Below are positions 7,762-17,665 of a DNA stretch of 64,000 nucleotides, one piece after another. Under the pieces are notes generated by a model. The model saw only the letters and a list, made by a program, of their open reading frames with translations, was not told the DNA's origin and did no database searches. This stretch comes from Desulfobacteraceae bacterium. Lineage in GTDB: Bacteria > Desulfobacterota > DSM-4660 > Desulfatiglandales > Desulfatiglandaceae. The position numbers were made by a program, and so were the translations under genes. Location: positions 1-64,000 of the forward strand of contig JAERTK010000306.1 of the NCBI GenBank assembly GCA_016844935.1, read 5' to 3'. Positions within the stretch are counted from its first letter, which is position 1, and each line of letters opens with the position of its first letter.

Positions 7762-8934
7762 CTACAGGGGGTTGATAACAATTTCCGTCATAATGCCGCC
7801 GCGTTCCTGCTGGCCATTTGACAGGTTCGCCAGATCTGTGGTGTATAGGAAATAGGTTCCCGGCACCACACCGTTGGTATCGAGCATCACGTCATAGGCC
7901 TGGCCCCCGCCTACGTTAAGCACATTAACCGTCATGGAAGTGTCTTTTCCGTCCGGTCCCCTCAGAAGGGCTGCCCCCCTTCCCACCACTTTCATGGGCA
8001 CCCCTAACGTCGTGGCAAATGTGTACTGGTGGGTGGTTGAAATATTACAGACCCGCAGCAGAATCCGCTGTCCCGCAGTGGCGGTAATCAGCGACGGGAC
8101 TTTCTGTGCCCCAAATCCTTCCTGGTTCAAGATATCATTGGGGTTAATGGTATCAGGGTATCCCCTGCCGTTGATCATGGGATATTCATCGAACATGGCG
8201 GCAAAAGGGAGCGCCTGAACCGTGTCGCTGGCGATGTGGAAAAAGGAGTCAAAACCGGTGAGCAGAACGGGATAGTCCACATCATATCCGGTGGAACCAT
8301 CCCCGTCATTGTAAGCAAATTTTGTAAACCCGCCAATGGACGTGCCGTCCTGTTTCGGTGTCACCCAGAGATTACCGATCATCCCCATCTGCATATGCTC
8401 AGCCGCCTCCACGTGACAGTGGTAAAAGTAGGTACCGGGAACCGCTGCGTTATAATAATAGGTGAAACTGTTTCCCATGTTGGCCGAGGGCGAGGGCTCC
8501 GGCAGACCATCAAAGATGGGAGCCGCATTGGGAAAACCGTGCCAGTGAACGGTATGGGGGTCAAACAGATCCGGCCGGACCACCATTCCCACGTTGGTCA
8601 TGGTCAGATAGAGCTCCTGACCCTGCTTCACCACAATGGTGGGCGCAGGCAACTGGGCTTTGAGCGTCAAATCGGCGATGACCCTGTCAGGCGCCACGCC
8701 GTCAGCATCACCGAAGCTGAAAATATACAGATCAAGCCCGTCGGCCATGGTCGTGTAACCATCGCCACCGGTAATACTTCTGCAGACAATGTTGGGATCT
8801 TCGGATATGCCGTCCCCGTTTGTATCACCCGGGCATTGCACGAGGACATTCGCGCTCGCCGTCAAGGGACACAGCCATACGAAGAGGGTCAGCAGAACGA
8901 TCATGCTGCCATACCGGGTTCGTCTTTTCATCAT
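7762..8934 (-). CDS. Multicopper-oxidase-like secreted protein with N-terminal copper site
   Basis: A 390-residue protein with a signal peptide (to about residue 28). An early calcium-loop-like DTNGDGISEDPN (residues 37-48) precedes cupredoxin domains. Domain 1 has HWHG (H130, H132) and YHCHVEAAEHMQMGM (H172, C173, H174, H180, M185), a complete type 1 copper set. Domain 2 has lost the usual HPxHxHG and HCH motifs. GGAGGG precedes two adjacent ATGs (8934 and 8931), and either could be used. It is the first of three tandem paralogues that between them hold the copper ligands of one oxidase. Confidence 0.87.
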   Translation of the reverse strand: MMKRRTRYGSMIVLLTLFVWLCPLTASANVLVQCPGDTNGDGISEDPNIVCRSITGGDGYTTMADGLDLYIFSFGDADGVAPDRVIADLTLKAQLPAPTIVVKQGQELYLTMTNVGMVVRPDLFDPHTVHWHGFPNAAPIFDGLPEPSPSANMGNSFTYYYNAAVPGTYFYHCHVEAAEHMQMGMIGNLWVTPKQDGTSIGGFTKFAYNDGDGSTGYDVDYPVLLTGFDSFFHIASDTVQALPFAAMFDEYPMINGRGYPDTINPNDILNQEGFGAQKVPSLITATAGQRILLRVCNISTTHQYTFATTLGVPMKVVGRGAALLRGPDGKDTSMTVNVLNVGGGQAYDVMLDTNGVVPGTYFLYTTDLANLSNGQQERGGIMTEIVINPL

Positions 8935-9035
8935 TCGCCCTCCATGGGTTTTTTTAAACCATTGGTTTTGATTTCTCTACTTTACGCGTTACAAAGCAGC
9001 CGGCCTTTTAAGGTACGGCGCCGGCAACGGCCAGC

Positions 9036-12000
9036 CTAGTGATACTCATCAGCACCCACATCCGGCATTGATATGTTCCGGCTTTGCCCGTCAAAATCAG
9101 AACTCAAGGGCGAAAAACCGTAGGAAACAACGCTCTGCCCGTTATCAATGGCAGGGGAAGTGGCTTGAATATGGTAATTGCCCTGTGCCGGGAGAAGCGG
9201 TGTATATCGGACCGATATATTGTTGCCGCCCTCGTCAATGACAGTGGTTGATTCCAGAACATTCAGATAACTGTCCACCACCAGCGGATCCGTATAGAAA
9301 TTGTTGGACCCGTAATCATACCCCGTATTGGGATCAATCTGATCGGTAAGGAAACACCGGACCGGCGTGAGATGGCGGGTGGAAGTCTCTCCCGGCGGCA
9401 CATAAACGTCCCAGTAATCCCCAAGGGGGTTCGGGGCCAGTCCACCGGCGCCGTCATTCAGGGCTGCGTTATTATACCAACTCCGGTTGTGCCATATGAG
9501 GTTATTCACCAGGACCGGGTTGGAAAAGTCCGGTTCCGAGGGTCCGGATGTTTCCAGTATGGTCTGAAGGGCCTGGCTGTTAACAGCCGTCACCACTCCC
9601 GCTCCCTGGGGCGTGGAGTTTAAAGCCCCGGCCTCAAAAGAGAGGCTGCTGGTGGCGGTGCTGTCGTTATTAATGATGGTATTCTGGAGTATGTACCCCC
9701 TCAGCACGTCCTGCATGAATATGCCGGCCCCCGAGTGAGCGGACACATTGTTGACAATCATGTTGTTAAAGATCTTGATCTTGTACCAATTATTAGGTTG
9801 ATTGGGGTAATCCTTCAGATCTTCCCCGTTTGCGGCAAACACGTGAATGCCGCCGCCGCTTCCCGCTCCTGCCAGGTTCCCCTGGATCAGGTTGGCGTTC
9901 ACCGTCACGTTCCCGCTGCCCGTACCACCGGCCACATTCCCACCGATGAAAATACCGCCGCCTTTTCCGGCCTGATTGAGCAGGGCACCGAAGAAGTCCT
10001 CGTTAAAAAGGATCCTGTTTCCCTGAATCAGATTCTCTCCGGGGCACACGCCGCCGTGGTTAATGCCGCCGCCGTTGAACCGGGAAAAGTTACCGGCGAT
10101 GATGTTTTCTTCAATGAGATAGTCCTGGGCATAATCGTTGATGGTGATGCCGCCGCCGCCCTGCACCCCGCCGTTACGGTGGATCTTGTTTTGGAAGATA
10201 ACGATATTGTTGTTGTTGACGCCGGTCCACCCGACGCCCTGCATGCCGAGGGTAATGCCGCCGGCGAAATTTCCCTGATTTCCGGTAATCTCATTGTTGC
10301 TGATTTCGAGGCCAATGGCGCCCGTAAGGGCGTAGATGCCGCCGCCGGCCTTGCTGGCGATGAGTTTGAAACCGTCGATGGCCGCCTGGCCTTGAATCGT
10401 AAAGGGGTACCCCTGGTTAAAGTATTTGGAGCTGGGAGGTTCGGGCGCCAGGACGGTCCCGTCCGGATAGGCGGTTTCGCCGGCAACGAATATCCCCGGG
10501 GCTTCGTTCGCCACAAACGGGTTGCCCATGAGAAACTTGCTGAATTCATCCCCGCCCAGCCCCTCAGGCGGCGGTAGCTCAAGCCGGTCATGCCAGGCCT
10601 GCAGACGTTCATAGGGGTTGGGATTGGCATTAATCAGAGTACCGCCCGCCCCTGATCCCTGGAGGCGAACCGGCTTGTTCATGATGACATTTTCGTTGTA
10701 GGTTCCGGGCGCCACCAGAATGAGGGCCCCGGCTCCGGTTGTGGAAGCGTCAACGGCCCCCTGGATTGTGCTGAAGTCGCCTGGCACGGCAACCACGTTG
10801 GTGGTTGCGCAATTCACGATATTGAGGGTCACCCCAATCTCGGTTGAGATGCCGTTATCGCCCCTGGTGACCATGATCCGGCCGGTAGCGCCGGATCCTG
10901 ATACGGTGGCTTTTATCTCTTGATCGCTCCAGCTCTCGATGGCAAGCGATATATTGTTCAAAGTCACCGAACCGGTAACGTCGCCAAAACCGTAATGCCG
11001 GGTGATCTTAAATTTGCTCCCGGCCACCTGGGGGTCCCAATCGGGATTGAGAACCAGCCTGTCGCCCACCGATGTGATGGTGATGGTGCTGCCGCTGGGG
11101 CGCGTGGAACAGAGCAGGGGTCCGGTTTGGGACTCAGGCCCTAAAAGTGACGCAATAACAGGCGTAAAGTCAATGGGTTCGGTGTCGATGACGAGATTGG
11201 CTGATGCAAAAGCCGCCAGCGGCACCAATGGGGTGTCCGTATAGGTGGTGACACCGGGATAATACTGGAACGTCCACGGTGTAACGCTGAGAAGAGGGTT
11301 GTAATAGGGATCTTCGGTCCCGTCCGGCAGGACCGGGTCGTTTAGAACCATGGTGAGCATGTTGGGGGACATACCGGAAGGGGATGCCACGTTATTGGTG
11401 AAGGTGGAAGGCAAAAGACAATTATATCCGCCGTATTCGTCGCTGTACATCCTCTGAAACTCTCTGCCGGTCCAATCCCTCATGGCAATGGGTATCCAGG
11501 AAGCGGCCAGTTTCTCACCGTAATTGGGACTGGCCATGTTGAACTCCGCCCCCAGGTCATTGTTTACAAACCCCACCACCCGGGCGGACTTGGGCACATC
11601 CGTTTTCAAAAAGAATTCAGCCGCTGCGTTTCGGGACTGCAACACATTGACCTGTTTCATATTGCAATCGGCCAGTGTCTGGCCCGCCAGAGGGGCTTCC
11701 ACACCGGGAAAGAGGGTCAGGTATTGGGGCACCACGTAATCGGGGCCCACGCACTGGGCCGGGTTTATAAGAACGCCGTTGTCTATGGATGTGTCCAGGG
11801 TGCCCGCTTCCCATTCCACACCAAAGTCCGTGTTCCTATCCTGGGACTTAACCACTTCGTACATGTCCTGCCCCGTGACACTCTTGGGCGGCACCACTTC
11901 CACAATATAGGTCCCGTAGTCAACATCGCCGAAAGCGTAACCCCCGTCAAATATCCCGGGTCGCACCTGGTTCCAGGTACCGAAATTATCCGCACATTCC

Positions 12001-14345
12001 GGAATTGCCTGGCCGTGGACCACGGGTAGATCCTGAATACACCCGGTGGGCTTGCTGTCGTCCCAGCTGTCGGTACTGGTAATGCGGACTGAGTCACCCC
12101 AGTCGAATCGTCTGTCGCCATTTCGATCCACATCCTCAGGGCCGGGCAATCCCGTGTATCCGGCATAGTCCGGATCGGTCCATTGAAAGGGGTAGTTGTC
12201 CACTTCCGCCAGCTGGATCCCCCGCACAGCCCGGTCGAATATCCCGTTCCGGTTGTGGTCAATATCTTCCGGACCCGGCTTTCCGGTATAGAAACCCGCC
12301 ATGTTATTGGTCCATTGCCAGGGGTGGTTGTCCACGTCGGATGTGAGATCATCGATGATCCCGTCTTTGTTGGAATCCTTATACATGTTCAAACGGACCC
12401 GCGGTATGCCCGGCTCCCACGGTTCCGCCCCATCCAGCCTCGGCTCATCCGCTGCCCGGGTGGTGGCGTAAAAAACGACCCCCGATATGCCGCCGTTTTC
12501 GCCTTCACCATAGTCCGTTTTGCCCCAGTTGACCACATTGTACTGGCCCAGAAAGGTCTGGGTGGCCTGGGTCAGGACTTCACCGGTCTCCGTACGGGAA
12601 AGATTGTTGCCCGTATTGGGGTTGATCACCTCAGCGGTGGGGGGATGCCCCACGCTCTGGGGCTGGGGATAGAGTTTGTCCATTGAAGGCCAGTCCCACC
12701 CCTCATCGGGGAAAACCTCTCCGCCGTAATCCACCACGGATGTCATACCCGTGGCCTTAAATCTTGCAAAATCAACTTCCAGGACCAACCATTTAAAGAA
12801 CGGAAAGACTTCGGAAAAAGAGTATTCTCCCGCTTCGTTGGTGCCCGTGGCCTGGTATATGGTGCCGTCCCGAAAATGGAGGCTGATGGCCTGTTCCTGA
12901 ATGCCCTTCTCGTCATCATCGGGGAAACCATTCTGGTTGGTATCGTAAAACACCTTTCCGCTGATATGGCCAAACCACTGAAAGACCAGGATGTTACCCA
13001 GATCCAGCTTCTCGCCCTCTTTAACCGTCACGGTCCTGAACCCGAAGAGCATATCCAACGGTTCATCCCAGTTGACCAGGGTGTAGGTGCCAGCCGGCAC
13101 GTGTTCAATTTTGAAATAACCGGTGCTGGGGTCGCACTTGGCCGCGTAGAGCCCCGCCGGTGTCAGTGCCGGCTGTGCATTGGGGTCGTTCAGAGCGACC
13201 CAGGCATAAGGCACCGGTTCCCCCGGGAAGTAGCCCTGGAGATTCGGGGGGCGGGAGAAATGGTTGACCCGAAAGGTCCCCTCGATGGTGGCCGTTCCTT
13301 CGGGAGGCGTAATATTCCATGGCAGCATGTTGAGGGTCTGCCCCTTATATTCGGACGCGGCCGGGCTCAGCTTGACAAAACCAAACCAGGCATGCCATCT
13401 CCCCGCGCCAAATCCCTCGACAAATGCCTTGGGCTCGTTGGCCTTCACCCAGGCATCGATGGTGGGAGACCCCTCAATGGTGGTGGTCTGGGTCCAGGTC
13501 ATGGTCTCACCCGCGTCATCCTCCTCGGGTGGAATCAGCCGGATGCCGTATTTATCGGGAACAATGTATTTTACCAGGGCCTCTCCCACTTGCAGGTCAT
13601 AGGGGTTCGCCTTGGGATCATAGTTCGGATTAGTGGGATCGGAAGCCCTGTCGAAATCGTATTGCGTGAGGGTGGTAATAACACCGTTTCCTAGGACGTC
13701 AACCACCGGGGCGCCTTCCTCGTCCGTCTGGACGGTCTCGTCCGCGTTCAGCACATAGGTAGTCCCCAGGGGGTTGCCGAAAGCGTCATAGAACACCTGA
13801 CCGCCATAATTATAGAGAAAAACGCCGGCGCCGCCCAGACCCTGTTCGTTGGGATCAGGCCCGTCATTGATCAGGTTGTGGTCCAGAAAGGCAAAAATGG
13901 AAATCTGGCTGGTGGGCCAGGGCATCGCGTCCACCACCAGACTCACGGCTTCCTGTCCCACGCTGACGGTGGTTCCGGCCATGCCGTACCCTTCTGTGGG
14001 AAGAACCGATACGTAAAAGCGTTTATGGGACATGGAAGCAGGGATATCCACAATCGCCGAGGTAGCGCTTGACGTGCCCCTTAAAACCACCGGCGAATAG
14101 CTGTTATGGATTGTATTGCTAACACTGTCCGATACGTTGGCGCCGGGCACCGTCAGATTGGTGTTATCTTCCTCCAAAAGCCAGCGATAAGCCGTTACCG
14201 GCTTTCCATCGGATCCCGTTACCGTCAAGGTAAATGCGCCGGCATCGGTCGCAAACGCCGCGCCAAGGCACAACGCAAGCCCCAAAAGAAGAAATCTTTT
14301 AAAGACATCCCGCATGTCCAGTATCCCAAAACCCTTCCGCCCCAT
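9036..14345 (-). CDS. Giant secreted SdrD-B / TIG / beta-helix surface protein
   Basis: The 1769-residue protein starts with a signal peptide (to about residue 35) and has good ribosome spacing (GGAG before 14345). Several SdrD-B-like beta-sandwich modules follow, e.g. near residues 150-200 and 460-500 (GKVFYDTNQNGFPDDDEKG). Three calcium-loop-like repeats lie near 658, 700 and 743 (DSNKDGIIDD, DHNRNGIFD, DRNGDRRFDW). A TIG/IPT-like module spans about 1100-1180, and a right-handed beta-helix (GDFSTIQGAVDAS, many GGGI and NNxI coils) runs from about 1185 to the end. No sorting motif was seen. Position between a multihaem cytochrome and oxidase-like proteins suggests a cell-surface scaffold. 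Confidence 0.85.
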   Translation of the reverse strand: MGRKGFGILDMRDVFKRFLLLGLALCLGAAFATDAGAFTLTVTGSDGKPVTAYRWLLEEDNTNLTVPGANVSDSVSNTIHNSYSPVVLRGTSSATSAIVDIPASMSHKRFYVSVLPTEGYGMAGTTVSVGQEAVSLVVDAMPWPTSQISIFAFLDHNLINDGPDPNEQGLGGAGVFLYNYGGQVFYDAFGNPLGTTYVLNADETVQTDEEGAPVVDVLGNGVITTLTQYDFDRASDPTNPNYDPKANPYDLQVGEALVKYIVPDKYGIRLIPPEEDDAGETMTWTQTTTIEGSPTIDAWVKANEPKAFVEGFGAGRWHAWFGFVKLSPAASEYKGQTLNMLPWNITPPEGTATIEGTFRVNHFSRPPNLQGYFPGEPVPYAWVALNDPNAQPALTPAGLYAAKCDPSTGYFKIEHVPAGTYTLVNWDEPLDMLFGFRTVTVKEGEKLDLGNILVFQWFGHISGKVFYDTNQNGFPDDDEKGIQEQAISLHFRDGTIYQATGTNEAGEYSFSEVFPFFKWLVLEVDFARFKATGMTSVVDYGGEVFPDEGWDWPSMDKLYPQPQSVGHPPTAEVINPNTGNNLSRTETGEVLTQATQTFLGQYNVVNWGKTDYGEGENGGISGVVFYATTRAADEPRLDGAEPWEPGIPRVRLNMYKDSNKDGIIDDLTSDVDNHPWQWTNNMAGFYTGKPGPEDIDHNRNGIFDRAVRGIQLAEVDNYPFQWTDPDYAGYTGLPGPEDVDRNGDRRFDWGDSVRITSTDSWDDSKPTGCIQDLPVVHGQAIPECADNFGTWNQVRPGIFDGGYAFGDVDYGTYIVEVVPPKSVTGQDMYEVVKSQDRNTDFGVEWEAGTLDTSIDNGVLINPAQCVGPDYVVPQYLTLFPGVEAPLAGQTLADCNMKQVNVLQSRNAAAEFFLKTDVPKSARVVGFVNNDLGAEFNMASPNYGEKLAASWIPIAMRDWTGREFQRMYSDEYGGYNCLLPSTFTNNVASPSGMSPNMLTMVLNDPVLPDGTEDPYYNPLLSVTPWTFQYYPGVTTYTDTPLVPLAAFASANLVIDTEPIDFTPVIASLLGPESQTGPLLCSTRPSGSTITITSVGDRLVLNPDWDPQVAGSKFKITRHYGFGDVTGSVTLNNISLAIESWSDQEIKATVSGSGATGRIMVTRGDNGISTEIGVTLNIVNCATTNVVAVPGDFSTIQGAVDASTTGAGALILVAPGTYNENVIMNKPVRLQGSGAGGTLINANPNPYERLQAWHDRLELPPPEGLGGDEFSKFLMGNPFVANEAPGIFVAGETAYPDGTVLAPEPPSSKYFNQGYPFTIQGQAAIDGFKLIASKAGGGIYALTGAIGLEISNNEITGNQGNFAGGITLGMQGVGWTGVNNNNIVIFQNKIHRNGGVQGGGGITINDYAQDYLIEENIIAGNFSRFNGGGINHGGVCPGENLIQGNRILFNEDFFGALLNQAGKGGGIFIGGNVAGGTGSGNVTVNANLIQGNLAGAGSGGGIHVFAANGEDLKDYPNQPNNWYKIKIFNNMIVNNVSAHSGAGIFMQDVLRGYILQNTIINNDSTATSSLSFEAGALNSTPQGAGVVTAVNSQALQTILETSGPSEPDFSNPVLVNNLIWHNRSWYNNAALNDGAGGLAPNPLGDYWDVYVPPGETSTRHLTPVRCFLTDQIDPNTGYDYGSNNFYTDPLVVDSYLNVLESTTVIDEGGNNISVRYTPLLPAQGNYHIQATSPAIDNGQSVVSYGFSPLSSDFDGQSRNISMPDVGADEYH

Positions 14346-14530
14346 GGCAATTCTCCTTTATCTATGTGTCGTGTCGCTGTTTGTCACGCGTCTAAATCAC
14401 TGCCTATAACTTCCCTTTAAATGCTTCAGTCTTCTCACACTAATCATAACGCCCCTCATCTTCAATGGGGACAACACCGTATATTCAGGTTTGAAACGGA
14501 GCAAATTGCCGAACGAATCGACCTTGGAAC

Positions 14531-16393
14531 CTAATCACCCCCGCCTTCGGCCAGCTCGTTCTTGTGACAGAACCCGCAGTTGACCTCCGTCCCTTTGAAG
14601 ATATTGACCGTGCCCACATCCTCCACGGAAAAGGTCCTGTCCGCGGCAGCCTTGGAAATCATGGTCCCGTCTCCGGTGATGCCATGGCAGGCCTGGCAGG
14701 TTTGCCGATTTTGCTCGAAAAAATCCTCGTGACCATCAACCCATGCCTGGCTGTTCACGTTATGGATCCCATGAGGGCCGTCCAGGTTGAGGGACAACCC
14801 GGTCCCGTGGCAGGCGGTGCACTCAACGATCATGCCGTCGTGGCCCTGGATGGTCGTTGCCGCGAGGTTGTCGTTGGCCTCGCGGGTGGGCCAGATGGCA
14901 TGGGGGCTGCCGTGGCAAGACTCGCAAGCCATGCCGTTATGCCCCGTGCTGTTACGGTAAAGGGTGTCCGTCTGTTCCGCAAACCGCTTGTTGGTGGCAA
15001 TAATGAACGTGGCCACGCTGGGACTATCGGTGTAAGTGGTACGCCCGATAATCTGGTCTCCGATATTACTGAGGGTGTCCCCCGTATGACACGATTCACA
15101 CCTGGGAAGATCGATCCATGGCTGGCGATCCGCCTGCCCCACTGCCGTCATGTTTCCGTGGCAATTCATACAATCCAGTCCGGCCGTCTCCATGGCACCA
15201 CGGGCACACTTTGTTTTCTCCCCAGGGTGACAATAAAAACAGATATTCCCACTGGCCGGCGTCGTCGATATCCGGGACGCATGGTAGCCATGGGTGGCTT
15301 GGGACATATTTTTGTTGGTCAACTGGGGCCCCACAGGCCCTTTCTGTTCCAGGTCCAGCGCAAGGGAATAATGGCACGAGGCGCATAGAACCGGTTTGCT
15401 GTTCACCAAATCCGTACCCGCCCTGTAATCGTGCAGGATCAGGATGTTCTCCTTGTACTGTACGGTTAAATCCGTGCTGTCGCTCCACTGAACCTCCGGC
15501 AGGCTGGCAGCCTCATTCCCCGTGTTGTGACACGCACCGCAGGCCATCTCATCGGATGCGGGGACCACCACGGGGAGGGAAGACAGGGTCTCCGAAGTAT
15601 CGGCACTGGCTGCCTGAACCATCATCAGGGGATAGGAATTCGTTTTAAGACTGTCGTCCACGGCGGTTATGGGAATCCCCTCCGCCGAGAACCAGCTCGG
15701 CAGTTCGGCTTTCGGGTGAAAGGGCTGGGCCGGATTGCCGGCGCCGGGCATCTTTGCCCCCAGAAGCCCTTCATTTACCGGCAGATTCGCACCGAAAAGG
15801 GGCAGCACATAGTCCCAGAAATTGGTTTTTCCCGCGCTGGTAATATTGATGGATCCGGTGCTGTCCGCCATGGCTTTGTAACTGACGCTCACGGATTCGC
15901 CCAAAATCTGGGGGGAGGACCCTTTCCGGATCACCTGCGCATGGAGCACGTTAAAAAGGGGAAGGATGCTGAATACGGAAAAATCCGAATCGTAACAGTG
16001 CATGCCCAGATCGTTGAAGCCAAACACCTGGTACCCCTGAGCGCCCTGTTCTGCAATCTTGACCTCTTCGATATTGGAAAAAACACTCAACCCGGTGCTG
16101 TCCTGTGCCTGCACCGCAGTGAGAAAGGCCGAACCGGGACTCAGCGTCGCAGAAAACGTGTTGGCCGTGCCCATATGGAGGGTAACGATGGAACCGGGAC
16201 CGGTATAGGGGGAAGGGGCATAGGAAAAAAAATAGCCGGTTGCACCCCCCACTTCACTCCAGGTGATGGTCACCCGGGTTTCAGCGACGATAACACTCAT
16301 AACAGGGGGAGAGGGTACCGCCATTACGATGTGTGAAAAGGTGAACATTGAAAGAATGCCGATCAGAACAAAAAGACATTTTTTCCCGGCCAT
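14531..16393 (-). CDS. Nine-haem c-type cytochrome with fibronectin III-like N-terminus
   Basis: A 620-residue exported protein (signal peptide to about residue 25). Residues 27-112 look like a fibronectin type III module (VTITWSEVGGATGYFF). Nine CxxCH haem-attachment motifs follow: CGACH, CASCH, CFYCH, CMNCH, CESCH twice, CTACH, CQACH and CGFCH. There is no C-terminal anchor. Such proteins carry electrons in the periplasm or on the cell surface. The gene lies between an outer-membrane barrel and the giant surface protein, so I infer part of an extracellular electron-transfer conduit. Haem count is read directly from sequence; direction of electron flow is unknown. Confidence 0.92.
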   Translation of the reverse strand: MAGKKCLFVLIGILSMFTFSHIVMAVPSPPVMSVIVAETRVTITWSEVGGATGYFFSYAPSPYTGPGSIVTLHMGTANTFSATLSPGSAFLTAVQAQDSTGLSVFSNIEEVKIAEQGAQGYQVFGFNDLGMHCYDSDFSVFSILPLFNVLHAQVIRKGSSPQILGESVSVSYKAMADSTGSINITSAGKTNFWDYVLPLFGANLPVNEGLLGAKMPGAGNPAQPFHPKAELPSWFSAEGIPITAVDDSLKTNSYPLMMVQAASADTSETLSSLPVVVPASDEMACGACHNTGNEAASLPEVQWSDSTDLTVQYKENILILHDYRAGTDLVNSKPVLCASCHYSLALDLEQKGPVGPQLTNKNMSQATHGYHASRISTTPASGNICFYCHPGEKTKCARGAMETAGLDCMNCHGNMTAVGQADRQPWIDLPRCESCHTGDTLSNIGDQIIGRTTYTDSPSVATFIIATNKRFAEQTDTLYRNSTGHNGMACESCHGSPHAIWPTREANDNLAATTIQGHDGMIVECTACHGTGLSLNLDGPHGIHNVNSQAWVDGHEDFFEQNRQTCQACHGITGDGTMISKAAADRTFSVEDVGTVNIFKGTEVNCGFCHKNELAEGGGD

Positions 16394-16479
16394 TTTCTAC
16401 CCTCCAGCATATTGGAATTTTGATGTTGTGAAAAAACCTGCTTTTTGAACAATGCCGCCAATCAGAGCGCAAATAGTGA

Positions 16480-17304
16480 TCAGAAACAGTAGCTCAGGCC
16501 CAGACTCACGGCCGTACGGCTGATGAATGTCCCCTGCGCATTGATCTTGAAATGGTCTCCCAAATCCACATCAAATCCCACCAGACCGCTGAATTTGTTG
16601 CTGTTTTCAAAAGATGCATCGTATTTTATCCATCCGATCCTGGGGTCCTGACTGTTCCACTGCCCATCATAATTAACCTTGCTGAAGCTATAACCCGCTC
16701 CCACATAAGGTGTGAAGGCACCAATGGTCCAAAGGGTGCTGACCACAAAATCCGCCTGCCAGTAATCGATGCTGTCGTTTGTGCTCCAGCCCAGCTGGCC
16801 GGCTGACTGGCCGGTCTCTTCGCTTCGCCAGTCCTTCACTTTTCGATTATCGTACCGCAGATACTGGGCCCCCATTATCACGCCGAAACCGTTGTCCAGT
16901 TTAACAGCGTCAAATTTAGCCCCCAAAGCCCACACGAAATTACTCTCCAGTTTTCCCTTCCAGTTATTGCCCGCCTGATAATCAAGCCACTTGCCACCAT
17001 CGGCGAGCCCCAACCTGGCAAACACATTAAGCCGGTCAACGACCCCATAGGTAACGGTGGCCATATAGTAGGCATCATCTTCAAAATCGGCGCCAACCCT
17101 GCTGGAATTGCTCGTACCGTTGGCAAAGGATCTGTCCAGGGTGTAATCGGAAAAACTCTGTTTTATGACAACGTTGCCTTGAATGCCCACATCGATTTGA
17201 CCCTTGCCGATGAGTTTGGCCGGATTCCCAAGCTCCTGGGCGAACACAACACCCCCCACAAACATCACCACAGATGCCAACATAACAGCTAACAGTCTTT
17301 TCAT
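16480..17304 (-). CDS. Outer-membrane beta-barrel protein
   Basis: A 274-residue protein with a signal peptide ending VFA-QE (about residue 22), then alternating amphipathic strands rich in Tyr, Trp and Gly, and a final strand ending in Phe (SLGLSYCF), the outer-membrane insertion signature. The size suggests a barrel of about 10-12 strands. AAGGAGG lies upstream of the start and the promoter at 17372-17400 drives it. As first gene of the cytochrome/oxidase cluster it may be a porin partner, although it is much smaller than MtrB-type decahaem porins. Specific function not recognised. Confidence 0.83.
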   Translation of the reverse strand: MKRLLAVMLASVVMFVGGVVFAQELGNPAKLIGKGQIDVGIQGNVVIKQSFSDYTLDRSFANGTSNSSRVGADFEDDAYYMATVTYGVVDRLNVFARLGLADGGKWLDYQAGNNWKGKLESNFVWALGAKFDAVKLDNGFGVIMGAQYLRYDNRKVKDWRSEETGQSAGQLGWSTNDSIDYWQADFVVSTLWTIGAFTPYVGAGYSFSKVNYDGQWNSQDPRIGWIKYDASFENSNKFSGLVGFDVDLGDHFKINAQGTFISRTAVSLGLSYCF

Positions 17305-17665
17305 GCCCTTTCCTCCTTAATTTTTGAGCAATCGAGTGCGAGTAGTAGAAATTCGATCTTGCTGCGGACGGATTCTATAATTATTTTGGGTAGCTGTCAA
17401 GCGGTTTCCCGTTGCTTAAGATAGTGTAAAATTATTGAAAAGACTTACAAAAAACCAATCCTAAAGAAATTGGTAAAGCGCCTGTATCCCCAAAAAACCG
17501 TTGGAAATATGATGCCACAGCCATTACCTTTTACTTTACACCGATCGATACCCGTGATAAATGGGGGGAATCCTGTATTTTCGGTCAATTTTAAGTGTAC
17601 TTTTCTCTACAGTAATGGGGGCAGGATCCTTTGGCAATTTGCCTTGCGCTCCCGGTGGACCCACC
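17305..17665. other. Divergent intergenic region between barrel gene and response regulator
   Basis: This 361-bp stretch holds the minus-strand promoter at 17372-17400 and AT-rich DNA. On the plus side no clear sigma-70 or sigma-54 promoter for the response regulator was found. No RNA gene or repeat was seen. Confidence 0.6.
17372..17400 (-). promoter_or_regulatory. Sigma-70 promoter of the barrel-cytochrome-oxidase cluster
   Basis: Minus-strand TTGACA (17400-17395), a 17-base spacer, then TAGAAT (17377-17372), about 70 bases before the start codon of the outer-membrane barrel gene. The -35 box is a perfect match and spacing is optimal. It could drive the whole minus-strand cluster to 1486, though internal promoters are possible in the 185-bp gap at 14346-14530. 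Confidence 0.7.

Noticed and set aside
16480-17304. MtrB/PioB-type decahaem-associated porin
   Set aside because: At 274 residues it is far too short for a 26-strand porin and lacks the N-terminal CxxC-type motif; only a generic barrel can be supported.
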